Shown here: positions 6,124 through 13,504 of the stretch, piece by piece
How positions within the stretch are numbered: the first letter of the stretch is position 1
How the letters are laid out: the number at the start of each line of letters is the position of its first letter
Assembly: GCA_002687335.1 (NCBI GenBank)
Contig: NYZY01000007.1
Coordinates: 1-14,231 of the forward strand
Direction of reading: 5' to 3'
Length of the DNA: 14,231 nucleotides
Source: Chloroflexota bacterium
GTDB lineage: Bacteria > Chloroflexota > Dehalococcoidia > UBA1151 > UBA1328
Made by a program: the position numbers and the translations under genes
The notes under the pieces: generated by a model
The model's database searches: none
Told to the model about the DNA's origin: nothing
Seen by the model: the letters and a program-made list of their open reading frames with translations, nothing else

Positions 6124-7569
6124 ATGGAAACGGATCGGGAGTTAGGGTTCACACCGACCTATAAGCTTCGCGAGTTAATAGGTACGAAATCGATTTCACC
6201 AGTTGAGTTGACGGAGTCGCATCTGAGGCGTGCGGATGCGCTTGATCCAAAACTTGGCATATTTATTACTCGCATTTCTGATATGGCGATGGATGCTGCC
6301 CGTGAGGCTGAAGCCAAAGTGATGCGCGGCGATTCTCTAGGACCATTGCACGGTGTCCCAGTACCTGTTAAAGACACTGAGCCCATGTCCGGAGTGATTT
6401 GGACTCATGGTTCATTGACCTACAAAGATGACATCGCAAACTTCGATTCTTTACCGTTATCCAGACTTAAAGCTGCTGGAGCGATCATTACCGGGAAGAC
6501 TAATACTCCTGAAAACGGATTCGCCGGTACTACAGAGAATCGATTGGGTCCACCCGCAAGAAATCCATGGGATCCAATTAAAACTCCTGGTGGTTCTTCT
6601 GGAGGGGCTGCAGCTGCTGTCGCATCTGGGTTAACCAGTTTTGCGTCAGGGGGTGATGGTGGAGGCTCTATACGAATACCAGCTGCGTTTACCGGTGTTT
6701 ATGGGATCAAGGCAACGCAGGGCAGGGTGCCAAGAAATGCGAATTCAATAAGAAATGCCGGTTTTAACATCATGAACAATGCCACATCTGGCCCTCTGAC
6801 CAGAACAGTTCGGGATGCGGCAGAAGCTCTGAGGATCTTTTCTGGTCATGACCCAAGAGGTGAGTACGGCACGATTACGGACGATGTTCCTGATTATCTA
6901 AGTGCACTTGGTAAAGGCGTTAAAGATATGAGGATTGGCTGGACACCGGACATGGGGGGTAATCCGGTCGATTCTGAGGTAATTCAGGTTGCCGAAAAGG
7001 CAGCAAAAGTATTTGAGGAACTTGGAGCCACAGTTGAAGTTGTTGACTTTAAGGCGGCTGCCTACACGGAGGTGTTTTGGACATTCTTTGACTATTTCAC
7101 TGTTAAAGGTCTTGATGCCGCTCGTGATGACTTTGATAATCATCGTGACGAAATGACGGATTATTTTGGTGTGTATATGGATCGTGCGGCGACACTTTCA
7201 GCTGAGCGCATGTGGAACATTTTCAGCAATATCGGTTCATACCGTAATTACGTGAATGCCTACTTTAGTAAATATGATCTTCTGTTATCACCTACTCTGG
7301 CAGTCCCTGCATTCGACATTGGTGAAGCTCCCGGAATAATTGACGGTATAGAGGTTCCACACAAATTGTGGGGGTTCACACCGTTCACTTACTTATTTAA
7401 CCTGACAGGGAACCCTGCAGCTTCCGTACCCGCTGGGTTCTCGAAAACGAGCCTGCCGATAGGATTACAAATCATCGGCGACATGAAGGATGAAGTGAAC
7501 GTCTTGGCTGCTTCTGCTGCCTTCGAGGAAGCTCGACCTTGGATTGATAATCGGCCACCTGTCAGCTAA
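6124..7569 (+). CDS. Amidase-signature family hydrolase
   Basis: A 481-residue amidase-signature enzyme, normal length for the family, which hydrolyses a carboxamide to an acid and ammonia or an amine. The Ser-cisSer-Lys triad is complete: Lys83 (VPVKDTEP), Ser158 in TPGGSSGG, and nucleophile Ser182 in GGDGGGSIRIPA, 24 residues after the cis-Ser as the family requires. It is not a convincing GatA because no gatB or gatC accompanies it and the region after the core differs. The ATG at 6124 is preferred because GAAGGGG ends 10 bp before it; an in-frame GTG at 6118 would be only 4 bp from that site. The frame closes with three consecutive in-frame stops (TAA TAA TAG). It is the last gene of the plus-strand set and converges on the next gene with a 9-bp gap. 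The acyl substrate is unknown. Confidence 0.92.
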   Translation: METDRELGFTPTYKLRELIGTKSISPVELTESHLRRADALDPKLGIFITRISDMAMDAAREAEAKVMRGDSLGPLHGVPVPVKDTEPMSGVIWTHGSLTYKDDIANFDSLPLSRLKAAGAIITGKTNTPENGFAGTTENRLGPPARNPWDPIKTPGGSSGGAAAAVASGLTSFASGGDGGGSIRIPAAFTGVYGIKATQGRVPRNANSIRNAGFNIMNNATSGPLTRTVRDAAEALRIFSGHDPRGEYGTITDDVPDYLSALGKGVKDMRIGWTPDMGGNPVDSEVIQVAEKAAKVFEELGATVEVVDFKAAAYTEVFWTFFDYFTVKGLDAARDDFDNHRDEMTDYFGVYMDRAATLSAERMWNIFSNIGSYRNYVNAYFSKYDLLLSPTLAVPAFDIGEAPGIIDGIEVPHKLWGFTPFTYLFNLTGNPAASVPAGFSKTSLPIGLQIIGDMKDEVNVLAASAAFEEARPWIDNRPPVS

Positions 7570-7578
7570 TAATAGCTT

Positions 7579-9000
7579 CTATCCTCTGCTGTATTTCTGA
7601 ATCACGTTCCAGATTTCGGGCTTCATTGAGTTGTATATGAAATAACAGTATCGTGTCGCTCCTTGTAATTGCATCTCGGCTAAAAGTCGATCTAACTCTG
7701 AGGCTGTCAACCAGTTCGAGCCAAAATGCTCAAGTCCGACCCAGGGAATGTAATGCTCTGGTCCGCCGCTGTTGGAGATCATTTTTCCCGTTTGATCACG
7801 GACTGAAGTCGTGAACCACTCATTTGTAGCTTCTTGGTTGTAGTTCCTGACCGGGTAGCTCTTTGTCATTGGATAGTCGAACATAGCTCCGAATAGGTTG
7901 GCCGCTTGCTCGTGATCTAGCTCATCATTCCAATCATCTAGTGTGTCGACCCAGTTCACAACTGTCCCTCTGAAACCAGCGACTCCACCCGACCACCAGT
8001 ACTGCTTGGGCTGGTGGAAATCGATGTACCGTTGCTTTCGCACTGAATTATGTCCCGTCAGGGGTTCAGCGAATGGCAACCGGGAGGAGTTTCCCACCTG
8101 CATGTGTGGTAGGTGTTCTTTTACTCCGTTATAGGAGGCGCTTACACTCCATTCGACTGCAACTTGTTTGAACTGGTACCAAGATGAAAACTTTGGATGC
8201 TCGCTCCACCACTCGTGGCTGGCTAAAGCGCCGTATGCAGTTTTGCTGAATCTTTTGGCGTAGTCGAGCGTGAATTCATGTAAGAAGTCTTTGAAATACT
8301 CTCGACCGTCCAAGATTTTTTGAAAGTCCATCCCGTTTTTCGATGCGAAAGTACGGTTTTCTGTAGTATCAATTTGCTCAACCCAGAGATCGTCACGATG
8401 TCCGGGTTTGATCTCCCATTTGAAGTCAGGCCCGTCAAGTAATAAACCTGTCACTTGTGGGAAGTGCTTGGCGGTGTCCCGTGCACGAGCGACCGTCATC
8501 GCTGGCATACTGGCATCTGTGAAACTTGGAGTGCGTCTATTAAGGTCTAGCTTGCCGGACCCGAATCCACCGAGCAGGAAATATCCTTTGTCATCGACGG
8601 CGTAGATAGTGAAACCTTTAGATCGTCCCATTTCCAACGCTGAAGAAAGCCTTTCCGACTGCGAGGCCAGATGGGCGGGCATAGTTGGGGGGGACCAGGA
8701 CAGGTTTTCATAAAACTCGGGAGTTGGATTAAAAGCTGCAGTTGGCACTCGATTCAAACGCTTGTTGCCAATAGATGCCAATCCTCGCGGATGGCTATCT
8801 TCTAATTGCGGGTATAAATTCCCAGCTTCTTCATCGTGGTTTGCAGGGTCATCTAGCAAGCAAAGCCACTGCAACGCAATTTCATTAATTCCAGCTTCAG
8901 CGAGTTCATCCCAGAACGATTCTTCAAACATGATGTCGTTTGGGGGCCTTAAGCACATCACAGGTTTTAAAGCTTGTTTACGAGAGTTACGTTGGGACAT
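7579..9000 (-). CDS. Unrecognised Trp/Tyr-rich protein, TIM-barrel glycosidase-like
   Basis: I do not recognise this 473-residue protein with confidence. There is no signal peptide or membrane segment, so it is probably cytosolic. It opens with a strand and helix (VMCLRPPND, then a helix ending GINEIALQW, residues 14-45). Further on, short hydrophobic strands end in acidic or polar groups: GFTIYAVDD (129-137), GLLLDGPDFKWE (185-196), ASHEWW (260-265) and RYCYFIYNS (450-458). That pattern is typical of (beta/alpha)8 glycoside hydrolases and related enzymes. Asp/Glu at 189, 192, 196 and 263 are candidate active-site acids. The frame stays open upstream across the terminator into the tRNA-Glu antisense, but the ATG at 9000 is the real start because AAGGA lies about 11 bp before it and protein-like sequence begins there. 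It has its own 130-bp leader and converges on the amidase gene, so it is not co-transcribed with it. Function is unknown. Confidence 0.75.
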   Translation of the reverse strand: MSQRNSRKQALKPVMCLRPPNDIMFEESFWDELAEAGINEIALQWLCLLDDPANHDEEAGNLYPQLEDSHPRGLASIGNKRLNRVPTAAFNPTPEFYENLSWSPPTMPAHLASQSERLSSALEMGRSKGFTIYAVDDKGYFLLGGFGSGKLDLNRRTPSFTDASMPAMTVARARDTAKHFPQVTGLLLDGPDFKWEIKPGHRDDLWVEQIDTTENRTFASKNGMDFQKILDGREYFKDFLHEFTLDYAKRFSKTAYGALASHEWWSEHPKFSSWYQFKQVAVEWSVSASYNGVKEHLPHMQVGNSSRLPFAEPLTGHNSVRKQRYIDFHQPKQYWWSGGVAGFRGTVVNWVDTLDDWNDELDHEQAANLFGAMFDYPMTKSYPVRNYNQEATNEWFTTSVRDQTGKMISNSGGPEHYIPWVGLEHFGSNWLTASELDRLLAEMQLQGATRYCYFIYNSMKPEIWNVIQKYSRG

Positions 9001-9131
9001 TAAGACTGCTTCCTTGCTTTCATTCGGTTCACATTGGAAATATATTTGTTTTATGCAGTTTGGTGCGGCCTTGAATCGAATTTTCTGATGACAGGAATCT
9101 AGGAGAAGTAGTGCTTTAAGGCAGCATATAA

Positions 9132-9165
9132 CAAAAGCGGGCAGCTTATTAGCTGCCCGCTTTTG
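9132..9165 (-). terminator. Strong hairpin terminator after the tRNA pair
   Basis: A perfect 15-bp inverted repeat with a 4-nt loop: arms 9132-9146 and 9151-9165, core GCGGGCAGCT paired with AGCTGCCCGC, flanked by A4 and T4 tracts. Read on the minus strand it ends in TTTTG, 13 bp beyond the tRNA-Glu CCA end. It fits an intrinsic terminator for the tRNA transcript and insulates the downstream 473-residue protein gene. The A/T flanks make it symmetrical, but no plus-strand gene ends here. Confidence 0.9.
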
Positions 9166-9177
9166 GTTGCTAGTTTT

Positions 9178-9253
9178 TGGTAGCCCCAAGGGGATTTGAA
9201 CCCCTGTTTCAGCCTTGAGAGGGCCGTGTCCTGGGCCACTAGACGATGGGGCC
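9178..9253 (-). tRNA. tRNA-Glu (anticodon CUC)
   Basis: Reads codon GAG. On the minus strand the 76-nt cloverleaf folds completely. The 7-bp acceptor stem is GGCCCCA with TGGGGCT, with a G1-U72 wobble at the tip. The D stem is GTCT/GGAC, the anticodon stem CGGCC/GGCTG, the loop CTCTCAA with CTC at positions 34-36, and the T arm AGGGG-TTCAAAT-CCCCT. A73 is followed by an encoded CCA (9178-9180). It lies 6 bp downstream of tRNA-Gln in the same transcript. Confidence 0.96.
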
Positions 9254-9259
9254 ACTTAT

Positions 9260-9333
9260 TGGCTGCCGATCCAGGGATCGAACCTGGGTTCCCAGATTCA
9301 GAGTCTGGTGTCTTACCGCTAGACGAATCGGCA
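9260..9333 (-). tRNA. tRNA-Gln (anticodon CUG)
   Basis: Reads codon CAG. The 74-nt minus-strand cloverleaf has acceptor TGCCGAT/ATCGGCA with the U1-A72 pair characteristic of bacterial tRNA-Gln. The anticodon stem is CCAGA/TCTGG around loop CTCTGAA (CTG at 34-36). The T stem closes around TTCGATC, and G73 is followed by an encoded CCA. It is first in a two-tRNA transcript with tRNA-Glu. The promoter should lie just beyond 9333; a TAGTAT at 9351-9356 on the minus strand is a possible -10 box, without a good -35. Confidence 0.95.
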
Positions 9334-9536
9334 ATAGCGAACAGTTTTCAATACTAGCAAGGCGAGTGGCTTTCGCCTAATCGTTTGGCTTACCGTTCGA
9401 CGAGATTGTCTTGGTGTGGCGACGTTTCAGTAGATATTCAAGGCCTGATAGTGATGACCATCAAACATTGGTGTTGAAAAACTGTTTAGACTGTCGCCTT
9501 GATGTAACTTTCTTTTTGATGATGGAGGGTTTTTAA
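9334..9536. promoter_or_regulatory. Divergent spacer between the tRNAs and the DapA-family gene
   Basis: About 200 bp without a gene, which must carry the tRNA promoter (minus) and probably that of the plus-strand lyase. It contains AGGCGA-7 nt-TCGCCT (9360-9378), an inverted repeat too short for a good terminator, and TGATG-AC-CATCA (9452-9463), an operator-like palindrome upstream of the lyase gene. A TTGAAA at 9474-9479 might be a -35 element but has no good -10 partner. At the gene end, GGAGGG (9524-9529) sits 7 bp before the ATG and is the strongest ribosome-binding site in the window. Confidence 0.4.
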
Positions 9537-10478
9537 ATGGCGACTATAGCCACGGCGGCGGAACGCTCAAATATTTCTGGTAATAACTTGGAATTTAAGG
9601 GAGTGTTTCCTGCAAACCCCACACCTGTGGATTCTGATGGCCGTATTAATGAAAAAGCTCTTGAAAAAATCATTGAAGATAACTTAACGCATGGCGCTGA
9701 TGGTTTTTGGATAGCGGGTTCGACGGGTGAAGGACCTGTAATGAGTGAAGTCCAGCGTGAAACTACTGCTCGGGTAGCTGGTGAAACTATTTCCGGTAAA
9801 GGTCTTTCGATCATGCATGTAGGGGCGATCAGCACAGAAAGTGCTGCCAAAGGGGCCAAGGCGGCTCGGCAATACGGTTGTGATGCGATCTGTTGCGTAC
9901 CGCCTTTCTTTTTTCGTGGCGGAGATCAAATGACCATTGATCACTATAAAAGAGTTGCAGATGCATCTGATGGTTTACCTTTTTTTGTGTACAACCTTCC
10001 ACAACTCACCCAGGTCGAGATAACTCCGGACCTTATGGAAAAAATAGTAGACGCCGTCCCTAATGTTGTAGGGCTGAAACATTCGGCAATGAACTTTGGT
10101 GACATCCGTCTATTTGCTGATATGGGTTTGAAATGTTTTTCAGGGAACGGAACACTGCCGCTTCCCGCGCTGACAATGGGAGCAGTTGGTACTGTCGATG
10201 CACCACTATCATTAGCACCGTGGCATTATGCGGAGTTGTACGATGCTTGGGAACGGGGCGATATGGAAACAGCCCAACGCTTGCAAGACGGTGTGCTTGA
10301 GATTGTCAATGTAGTGAGGATGTTTGGCGCTCCGGCAGCAGTTACTAAGTTGATCTTAACCGAGCGATTGGGTATTGATTGCGGCAGACCTATACCGCCA
10401 GTCACGGACCTTACAGATGAGCAGAGACTTGTTGTTCTGGCAGCGGCAAGAAATGCAGGGCTGCTTGAAGCTCCATAA
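9537..10478 (+). CDS. DapA/NanA-family class I lyase (dihydrodipicolinate synthase/N-acetylneuraminate lyase family)
   Basis: A 313-residue Schiff-base lyase or aldolase of the DHDPS/NAL family, a (beta/alpha)8 barrel that joins or releases pyruvate (or another 2-oxo acid) and an aldehyde. The pyruvate carboxylate-binding motif is GSTGE at 61-65, the proton-relay Tyr is 152 (VYNLP), and the Schiff-base Lys is 181 (GLKHS). GSTGE, where true DapA usually has GTTGE, and the absence of lysine-pathway neighbours favour a catabolic sugar-acid or hydroxy-acid lyase over lysine biosynthesis. About 15 residues precede the usual family start; the start is nonetheless fixed by GGAGGG 7 bp upstream of the ATG. 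It stands alone between the tRNA pair and the convergent dinB gene. The substrate is unassigned; NAL, KDG aldolase or a related hydratase-aldolase are all possible. Confidence 0.9.
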   Translation: MATIATAAERSNISGNNLEFKGVFPANPTPVDSDGRINEKALEKIIEDNLTHGADGFWIAGSTGEGPVMSEVQRETTARVAGETISGKGLSIMHVGAISTESAAKGAKAARQYGCDAICCVPPFFFRGGDQMTIDHYKRVADASDGLPFFVYNLPQLTQVEITPDLMEKIVDAVPNVVGLKHSAMNFGDIRLFADMGLKCFSGNGTLPLPALTMGAVGTVDAPLSLAPWHYAELYDAWERGDMETAQRLQDGVLEIVNVVRMFGAPAAVTKLILTERLGIDCGRPIPPVTDLTDEQRLVVLAAARNAGLLEAP

Positions 10479-10527
10479 GCTTAGCTAGTACGACTCAAGA
10501 CGTTTCGCCTCCCCCGTAAAATACCCT

Positions 10528-11694
10528 TTACTGGGTTCCTCGAGATATAGATTCAGTTCCGAATCTTTCTCGTATCACGTCCAAGGCAAGGCTGGTGTCC
10601 GAGTCGGTTTTGGAATATGAGTCCAAAAGGGATAGTTGTGTTGCTCTTTCGTCTAAACCTGTGACTGATATTCCGATCAGCCGGATAGATTCGTTTCTCT
10701 CACGCATTGCCGTGAGTAAGAGCGCCTGACCTGTTTGATAAATAGTCTGATCTCCATCACTCGGTGTTGGCAGCGTGCGCTGACGTGTGATGGTGGCAAA
10801 GTCCCTGTAACGTAGTTTGATGCTTACGCCGTGAGCAAGGTGTCCTGACTTCCTCAACCTTGTTCCCACACGTTCACTCAGTTTCTTAAGTGCTACTTCC
10901 ATTTCAGATTGGTTAGAGATATCTTCGTCAAACGTGGTTTCAGCGCTTATAGACTTAGCTCTCCCACGTTCTTGAAGTGGAGTGTTATCTATCCCTTTAG
11001 CCCTCAACTTGACTTGGCTAGCGCGATTCGGTCCTAGTGTTCGGCGCAACAATCCGTCGGGGGCCACGGCAAGTTCGCCTAGCGTGAAGATTTTTAGATT
11101 GTTGAGAGCCTTTTCAGCCTTAGGTCCAATGCCCGGTAGATTCCGAACGGGTTGTGGAGCGAAAAATCTTTCGGCTCCTGTTTGTTCAATTTGGAAAATT
11201 CCGTCGGGCTTAGCGTATTCAGTGCAAACTTTGGCAATCAACTTGTTGGGACCTATACCAATAGAAACTGGTAAGCCGATACTATCCCGGATGTTTTGTC
11301 TTATTGTTTCAGCAGCCATTATCGGTTGCCCGTAGATTTCTTTTGTGCCCGACATATCCAAATATGCCTCATCTATACTCACCGATAATACGGTTGGCGA
11401 GTATTGTCGAAGAATATTCATGAATTTTTTTGAGACTTCACTATATAAAGCGTGATTGCCTGGCAAGAAACATCCTTGCGGGCAGAGTTTGCGAGCGACC
11501 GTTGTTGGTTGTGCAGAGTGAACCCCGAACTCTCGTGCTTCGTAGGAAGCAGTTGCCACCACTCCACGTGGACCCATGCCACCAACAATTACCGGTTTGC
11601 CGAGTAGAGAATGGTCATACTGGCGCTCAACCTCTACATAAAATGCGTCGAGATCGGCGTGGAAAATTGTGCTTTTAGAATTCCCTTGATTCAT
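10528..11694 (-). CDS. dinB: DNA polymerase IV (Y-family translesion polymerase)
   Basis: A 388-residue error-prone Y-family polymerase that extends mismatched or damaged primer ends. The first catalytic motif is HADLDAFY (12-19), with Asp14 as metal ligand and Tyr19 at the steric-gate position. The second is SVSIDEAYLD (104-113), with Asp108 and Glu109. The fingers segment VVATASYEAREFGV (45-58) is typical, the thumb has a helix-hairpin-helix (NLPGIGPKAEKAL, 185-197), and the little finger follows. QLSLL at 353-357 near the C-terminus matches a beta-clamp-binding motif. Length is normal. The start is preceded by AGG only 1 bp away, a poor spacing, but no other start fits the family N-terminus. 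It lies 74 bp after ribH on the same strand with no clear terminator, so some read-through from the rib operon is possible. I saw no obvious LexA box. Confidence 0.96.
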   Translation of the reverse strand: MNQGNSKSTIFHADLDAFYVEVERQYDHSLLGKPVIVGGMGPRGVVATASYEAREFGVHSAQPTTVARKLCPQGCFLPGNHALYSEVSKKFMNILRQYSPTVLSVSIDEAYLDMSGTKEIYGQPIMAAETIRQNIRDSIGLPVSIGIGPNKLIAKVCTEYAKPDGIFQIEQTGAERFFAPQPVRNLPGIGPKAEKALNNLKIFTLGELAVAPDGLLRRTLGPNRASQVKLRAKGIDNTPLQERGRAKSISAETTFDEDISNQSEMEVALKKLSERVGTRLRKSGHLAHGVSIKLRYRDFATITRQRTLPTPSDGDQTIYQTGQALLLTAMRERNESIRLIGISVTGLDERATQLSLLDSYSKTDSDTSLALDVIRERFGTESISRGTQ

Positions 11695-11768
11695 GCCTGC
11701 AGGTTAGCACGTGGGTTTTGTTTATTTAAAAATTTTGGCAGCTACTGAGGGCACGCATAATCTGGAGA

Positions 11769-12233
11769 TTAGCGTAGATCGTGGATTTGGCGCAATGTGT
11801 TGGCCATCTCCACCGCCGTATCGGCGTAATCGTTTGCCTGGGTTATTCTAGAAATCGCCTGATCCGTATCATCCGTCGTCAAAACACCGAATATAATCGG
11901 TTTTCCTGAGTCGTCTCCTGCCCGTGCAATTCCGTCTGTTGCAGCGCGAGCTATATGCTCATAGTGATCAGTGTCACCGCGTATCACTACTCCTATACAA
12001 ATTACGGCATCAACATCGCCGCGCTCTGCCAGACGACGTGCAGTTAGCGATAATTCAAAAGAGCCGGAAGTTCGAGCTACGATGATATTTTCGTCTGGTA
12101 CCCCAAGTGATGATAGGCGTTCTAAGGCAATTTCCAGCATCTGATCGGTCATGTAGCTGTTAAATCGCGCGGCTACTACAGCTATTCCAAGCTCTGCACC
12201 TTCGAGTTTTTGATCGATGATTCGAGGCGTCAT
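11769..12233 (-). CDS. ribH: 6,7-dimethyl-8-ribityllumazine synthase
   Basis: Condenses 5-amino-6-ribitylaminouracil with 3,4-dihydroxy-2-butanone 4-phosphate, the penultimate step of riboflavin synthesis, normally as a pentamer or 60-mer capsid. Of 154 residues, Phe24 (ARFNS) would stack on the pyrimidine; GSFEL (57-61), GVVIRGDTDHYEHI (81-94, catalytic His90) and FGVLTTDD (115-122) are hallmarks. Two departures stand out. The usual VPGSFE reads TSGSFE. The C-terminal segment between Arg129 and EMAN (142-145) is about 5 residues shorter than in the Bacillus subtilis enzyme as I recall it and lacks its NKG. Its ATG overlaps the ribBA stop by one base (TGATG), so translation is coupled. It is the last rib gene of the operon. 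Confidence 0.95.
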   Translation of the reverse strand: MTPRIIDQKLEGAELGIAVVAARFNSYMTDQMLEIALERLSSLGVPDENIIVARTSGSFELSLTARRLAERGDVDAVICIGVVIRGDTDHYEHIARAATDGIARAGDDSGKPIIFGVLTTDDTDQAISRITQANDYADTAVEMANTLRQIHDLR

Positions 12234-13501
12234 CAGTTTGTAGTTTCTTCTTTATGTGGTGGATCGATCTCAAGGTCATGTCCCATCTTCTCGACCTTGG
12301 TTTTCATGTAAAAACGATTTTCATCGTTGATGGGTGCCTTGAGTGGAATCTGTTCCAACATTTCTAGTCCGAAACCTTGGAGGCCCACAACCTTCTTTGG
12401 ATTATTTGTTAATAGGTTGAATCGTCGAACTCCCAGATCACGAAGAATCTGGGCTCCGACGCCATACCTCCTAAGATCCATTGGGAAGCCAAGGTGAAGA
12501 TTCGCCTCTACGGTATCTAAACCTTTGTCTTGTAATTCATATGCTTTTAATTTGTTCAGCAGGCCGATTCCGCGTCCTTCCTGTCGCATATAAACCAGTA
12601 CGCCCCGACCGTGATCCGATATGGTCTTTAGTGCCATGTTGACTTGATCCCCACAATCGCACCTGGTGCTTCCAAAGACATGCCCGGTAAGGCATTCAGA
12701 TTCGACGCGTACTATTACTGGTTCAGAGTCATCTATATCTCCCATGTACACCGCGATATGTTCTGAGGCGTCAACAACGCTGTCGTATGCAACTGCGGTA
12801 AAGACTCCATAGTCCGTTGGAAGGCGTGCTTCAGCGCCACGTTCTACAAGTTTTTCATGACTCATCCTGTAGGCAATTACATCAGCGATCGCGACTATTG
12901 GGAAGTCGTATTTTTTTGCCACCTCTTCTAGCTGCGGACGTCTTGCCATAGTTCCATCTGGGTTCAATATTTCGCATATTACGGCGGATGGATATTTACC
13001 TGCAAGATTGACCAGGTCTACCGAGCCTTCGGTGTGGCCGGTCCTGACAAGGACGCCCCCTTCCTCATAGCGTAGGGGGAACACGTGACCGGGCTGTACA
13101 AAATCACTGGAACTGGACTGTTTATCTACAAGTAGTTGAATTGTATGGGCGCGATCAGCTGAAGAAATCCCTGTGGTTATCCCACTTGCGGCATCTACGG
13201 TAACCGTGAAAGCGGTTCGGTGAGCAGCAGTGTTATTTTGAACTTGTAGCGGTAGGTTAAGCCGGTCAAGATCATCTCCTAACATCGGAGTGCATATTAG
13301 GCCGCGTGCCTCTAACATCATGAGAGTGATATTCTCCGCTGTGGCGTCTTCAGACGCCATGACCATATCACCCTCGTTTTCGCGATCTTCGTCATCGACG
13401 AGGATCACGATTCCACCCTTTTTGATCTGCTCTATACCTCGTTCGACATCCATAATGGATTTTGCATCAACGATGTCTGGTATGTTGGGATTCATTGGCA
13501 T
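12233..13501 (-). CDS. ribBA: Bifunctional 3,4-dihydroxy-2-butanone 4-phosphate synthase / GTP cyclohydrolase II
   Basis: Supplies both precursors of riboflavin: the four-carbon unit from ribulose 5-phosphate and the pyrimidine from GTP. The N-terminal DHBP synthase domain (about 15-215) has the acidic metal-binding motif DDEDRENEGD (36-45), HRTAFTV (94-100), GHVFPLR (138-144) and GHTEGSVDL (155-163). The C-terminal GTP cyclohydrolase II domain (about 218-410) has the zinc Cys residues 270, 281 and 283 (ECLTGHVFGSTRCDCG), MRQEGRGIGL (305-314), DLRRYGVGAQIL with the catalytic Arg (342-353) and NNPKK (366-370). Both halves look catalytically intact over 422 residues, the usual fusion length. 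The ATG lies 3 bp after the ribE stop with no separate Shine-Dalgarno. A second Met two codons in is an alternative start. Confidence 0.97.
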   Translation of the reverse strand: MPMNPNIPDIVDAKSIMDVERGIEQIKKGGIVILVDDEDRENEGDMVMASEDATAENITLMMLEARGLICTPMLGDDLDRLNLPLQVQNNTAAHRTAFTVTVDAASGITTGISSADRAHTIQLLVDKQSSSSDFVQPGHVFPLRYEEGGVLVRTGHTEGSVDLVNLAGKYPSAVICEILNPDGTMARRPQLEEVAKKYDFPIVAIADVIAYRMSHEKLVERGAEARLPTDYGVFTAVAYDSVVDASEHIAVYMGDIDDSEPVIVRVESECLTGHVFGSTRCDCGDQVNMALKTISDHGRGVLVYMRQEGRGIGLLNKLKAYELQDKGLDTVEANLHLGFPMDLRRYGVGAQILRDLGVRRFNLLTNNPKKVVGLQGFGLEMLEQIPLKAPINDENRFYMKTKVEKMGHDLEIDPPHKEETTN

Positions 13502-13504
13502 TGT

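Noticed and set aside
6124..7569. GatA subunit of the tRNA amidotransferase, suggested by the nearby tRNA-Gln and tRNA-Glu genes
   Set aside because: There is no gatB or gatC neighbour, and the sequence outside the amidase-signature core does not look like GatA. The tRNA proximity is likely coincidental.
9001..9255. N-terminal extension of the 473-residue protein frame up to 9255
   Set aside because: The extra codons are the antisense reading of tRNA-Glu, the terminator hairpin and the leader. A good AAGGA site precedes the ATG at 9000.
9360..9378. AGGCGA/TCGCCT inverted repeat upstream of the tRNAs as a terminator or riboswitch
   Set aside because: It is only 6 bp with a 7-nt loop, has no T tract, and has no conserved riboswitch elements around it.
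11758..11771. Perfect palindrome TAATCTGGAGATTA at the end of ribH as a terminator
   Set aside because: Six AT-rich base pairs with a 2-nt loop overlapping the stop codon and no following T tract would not form a stable terminator.
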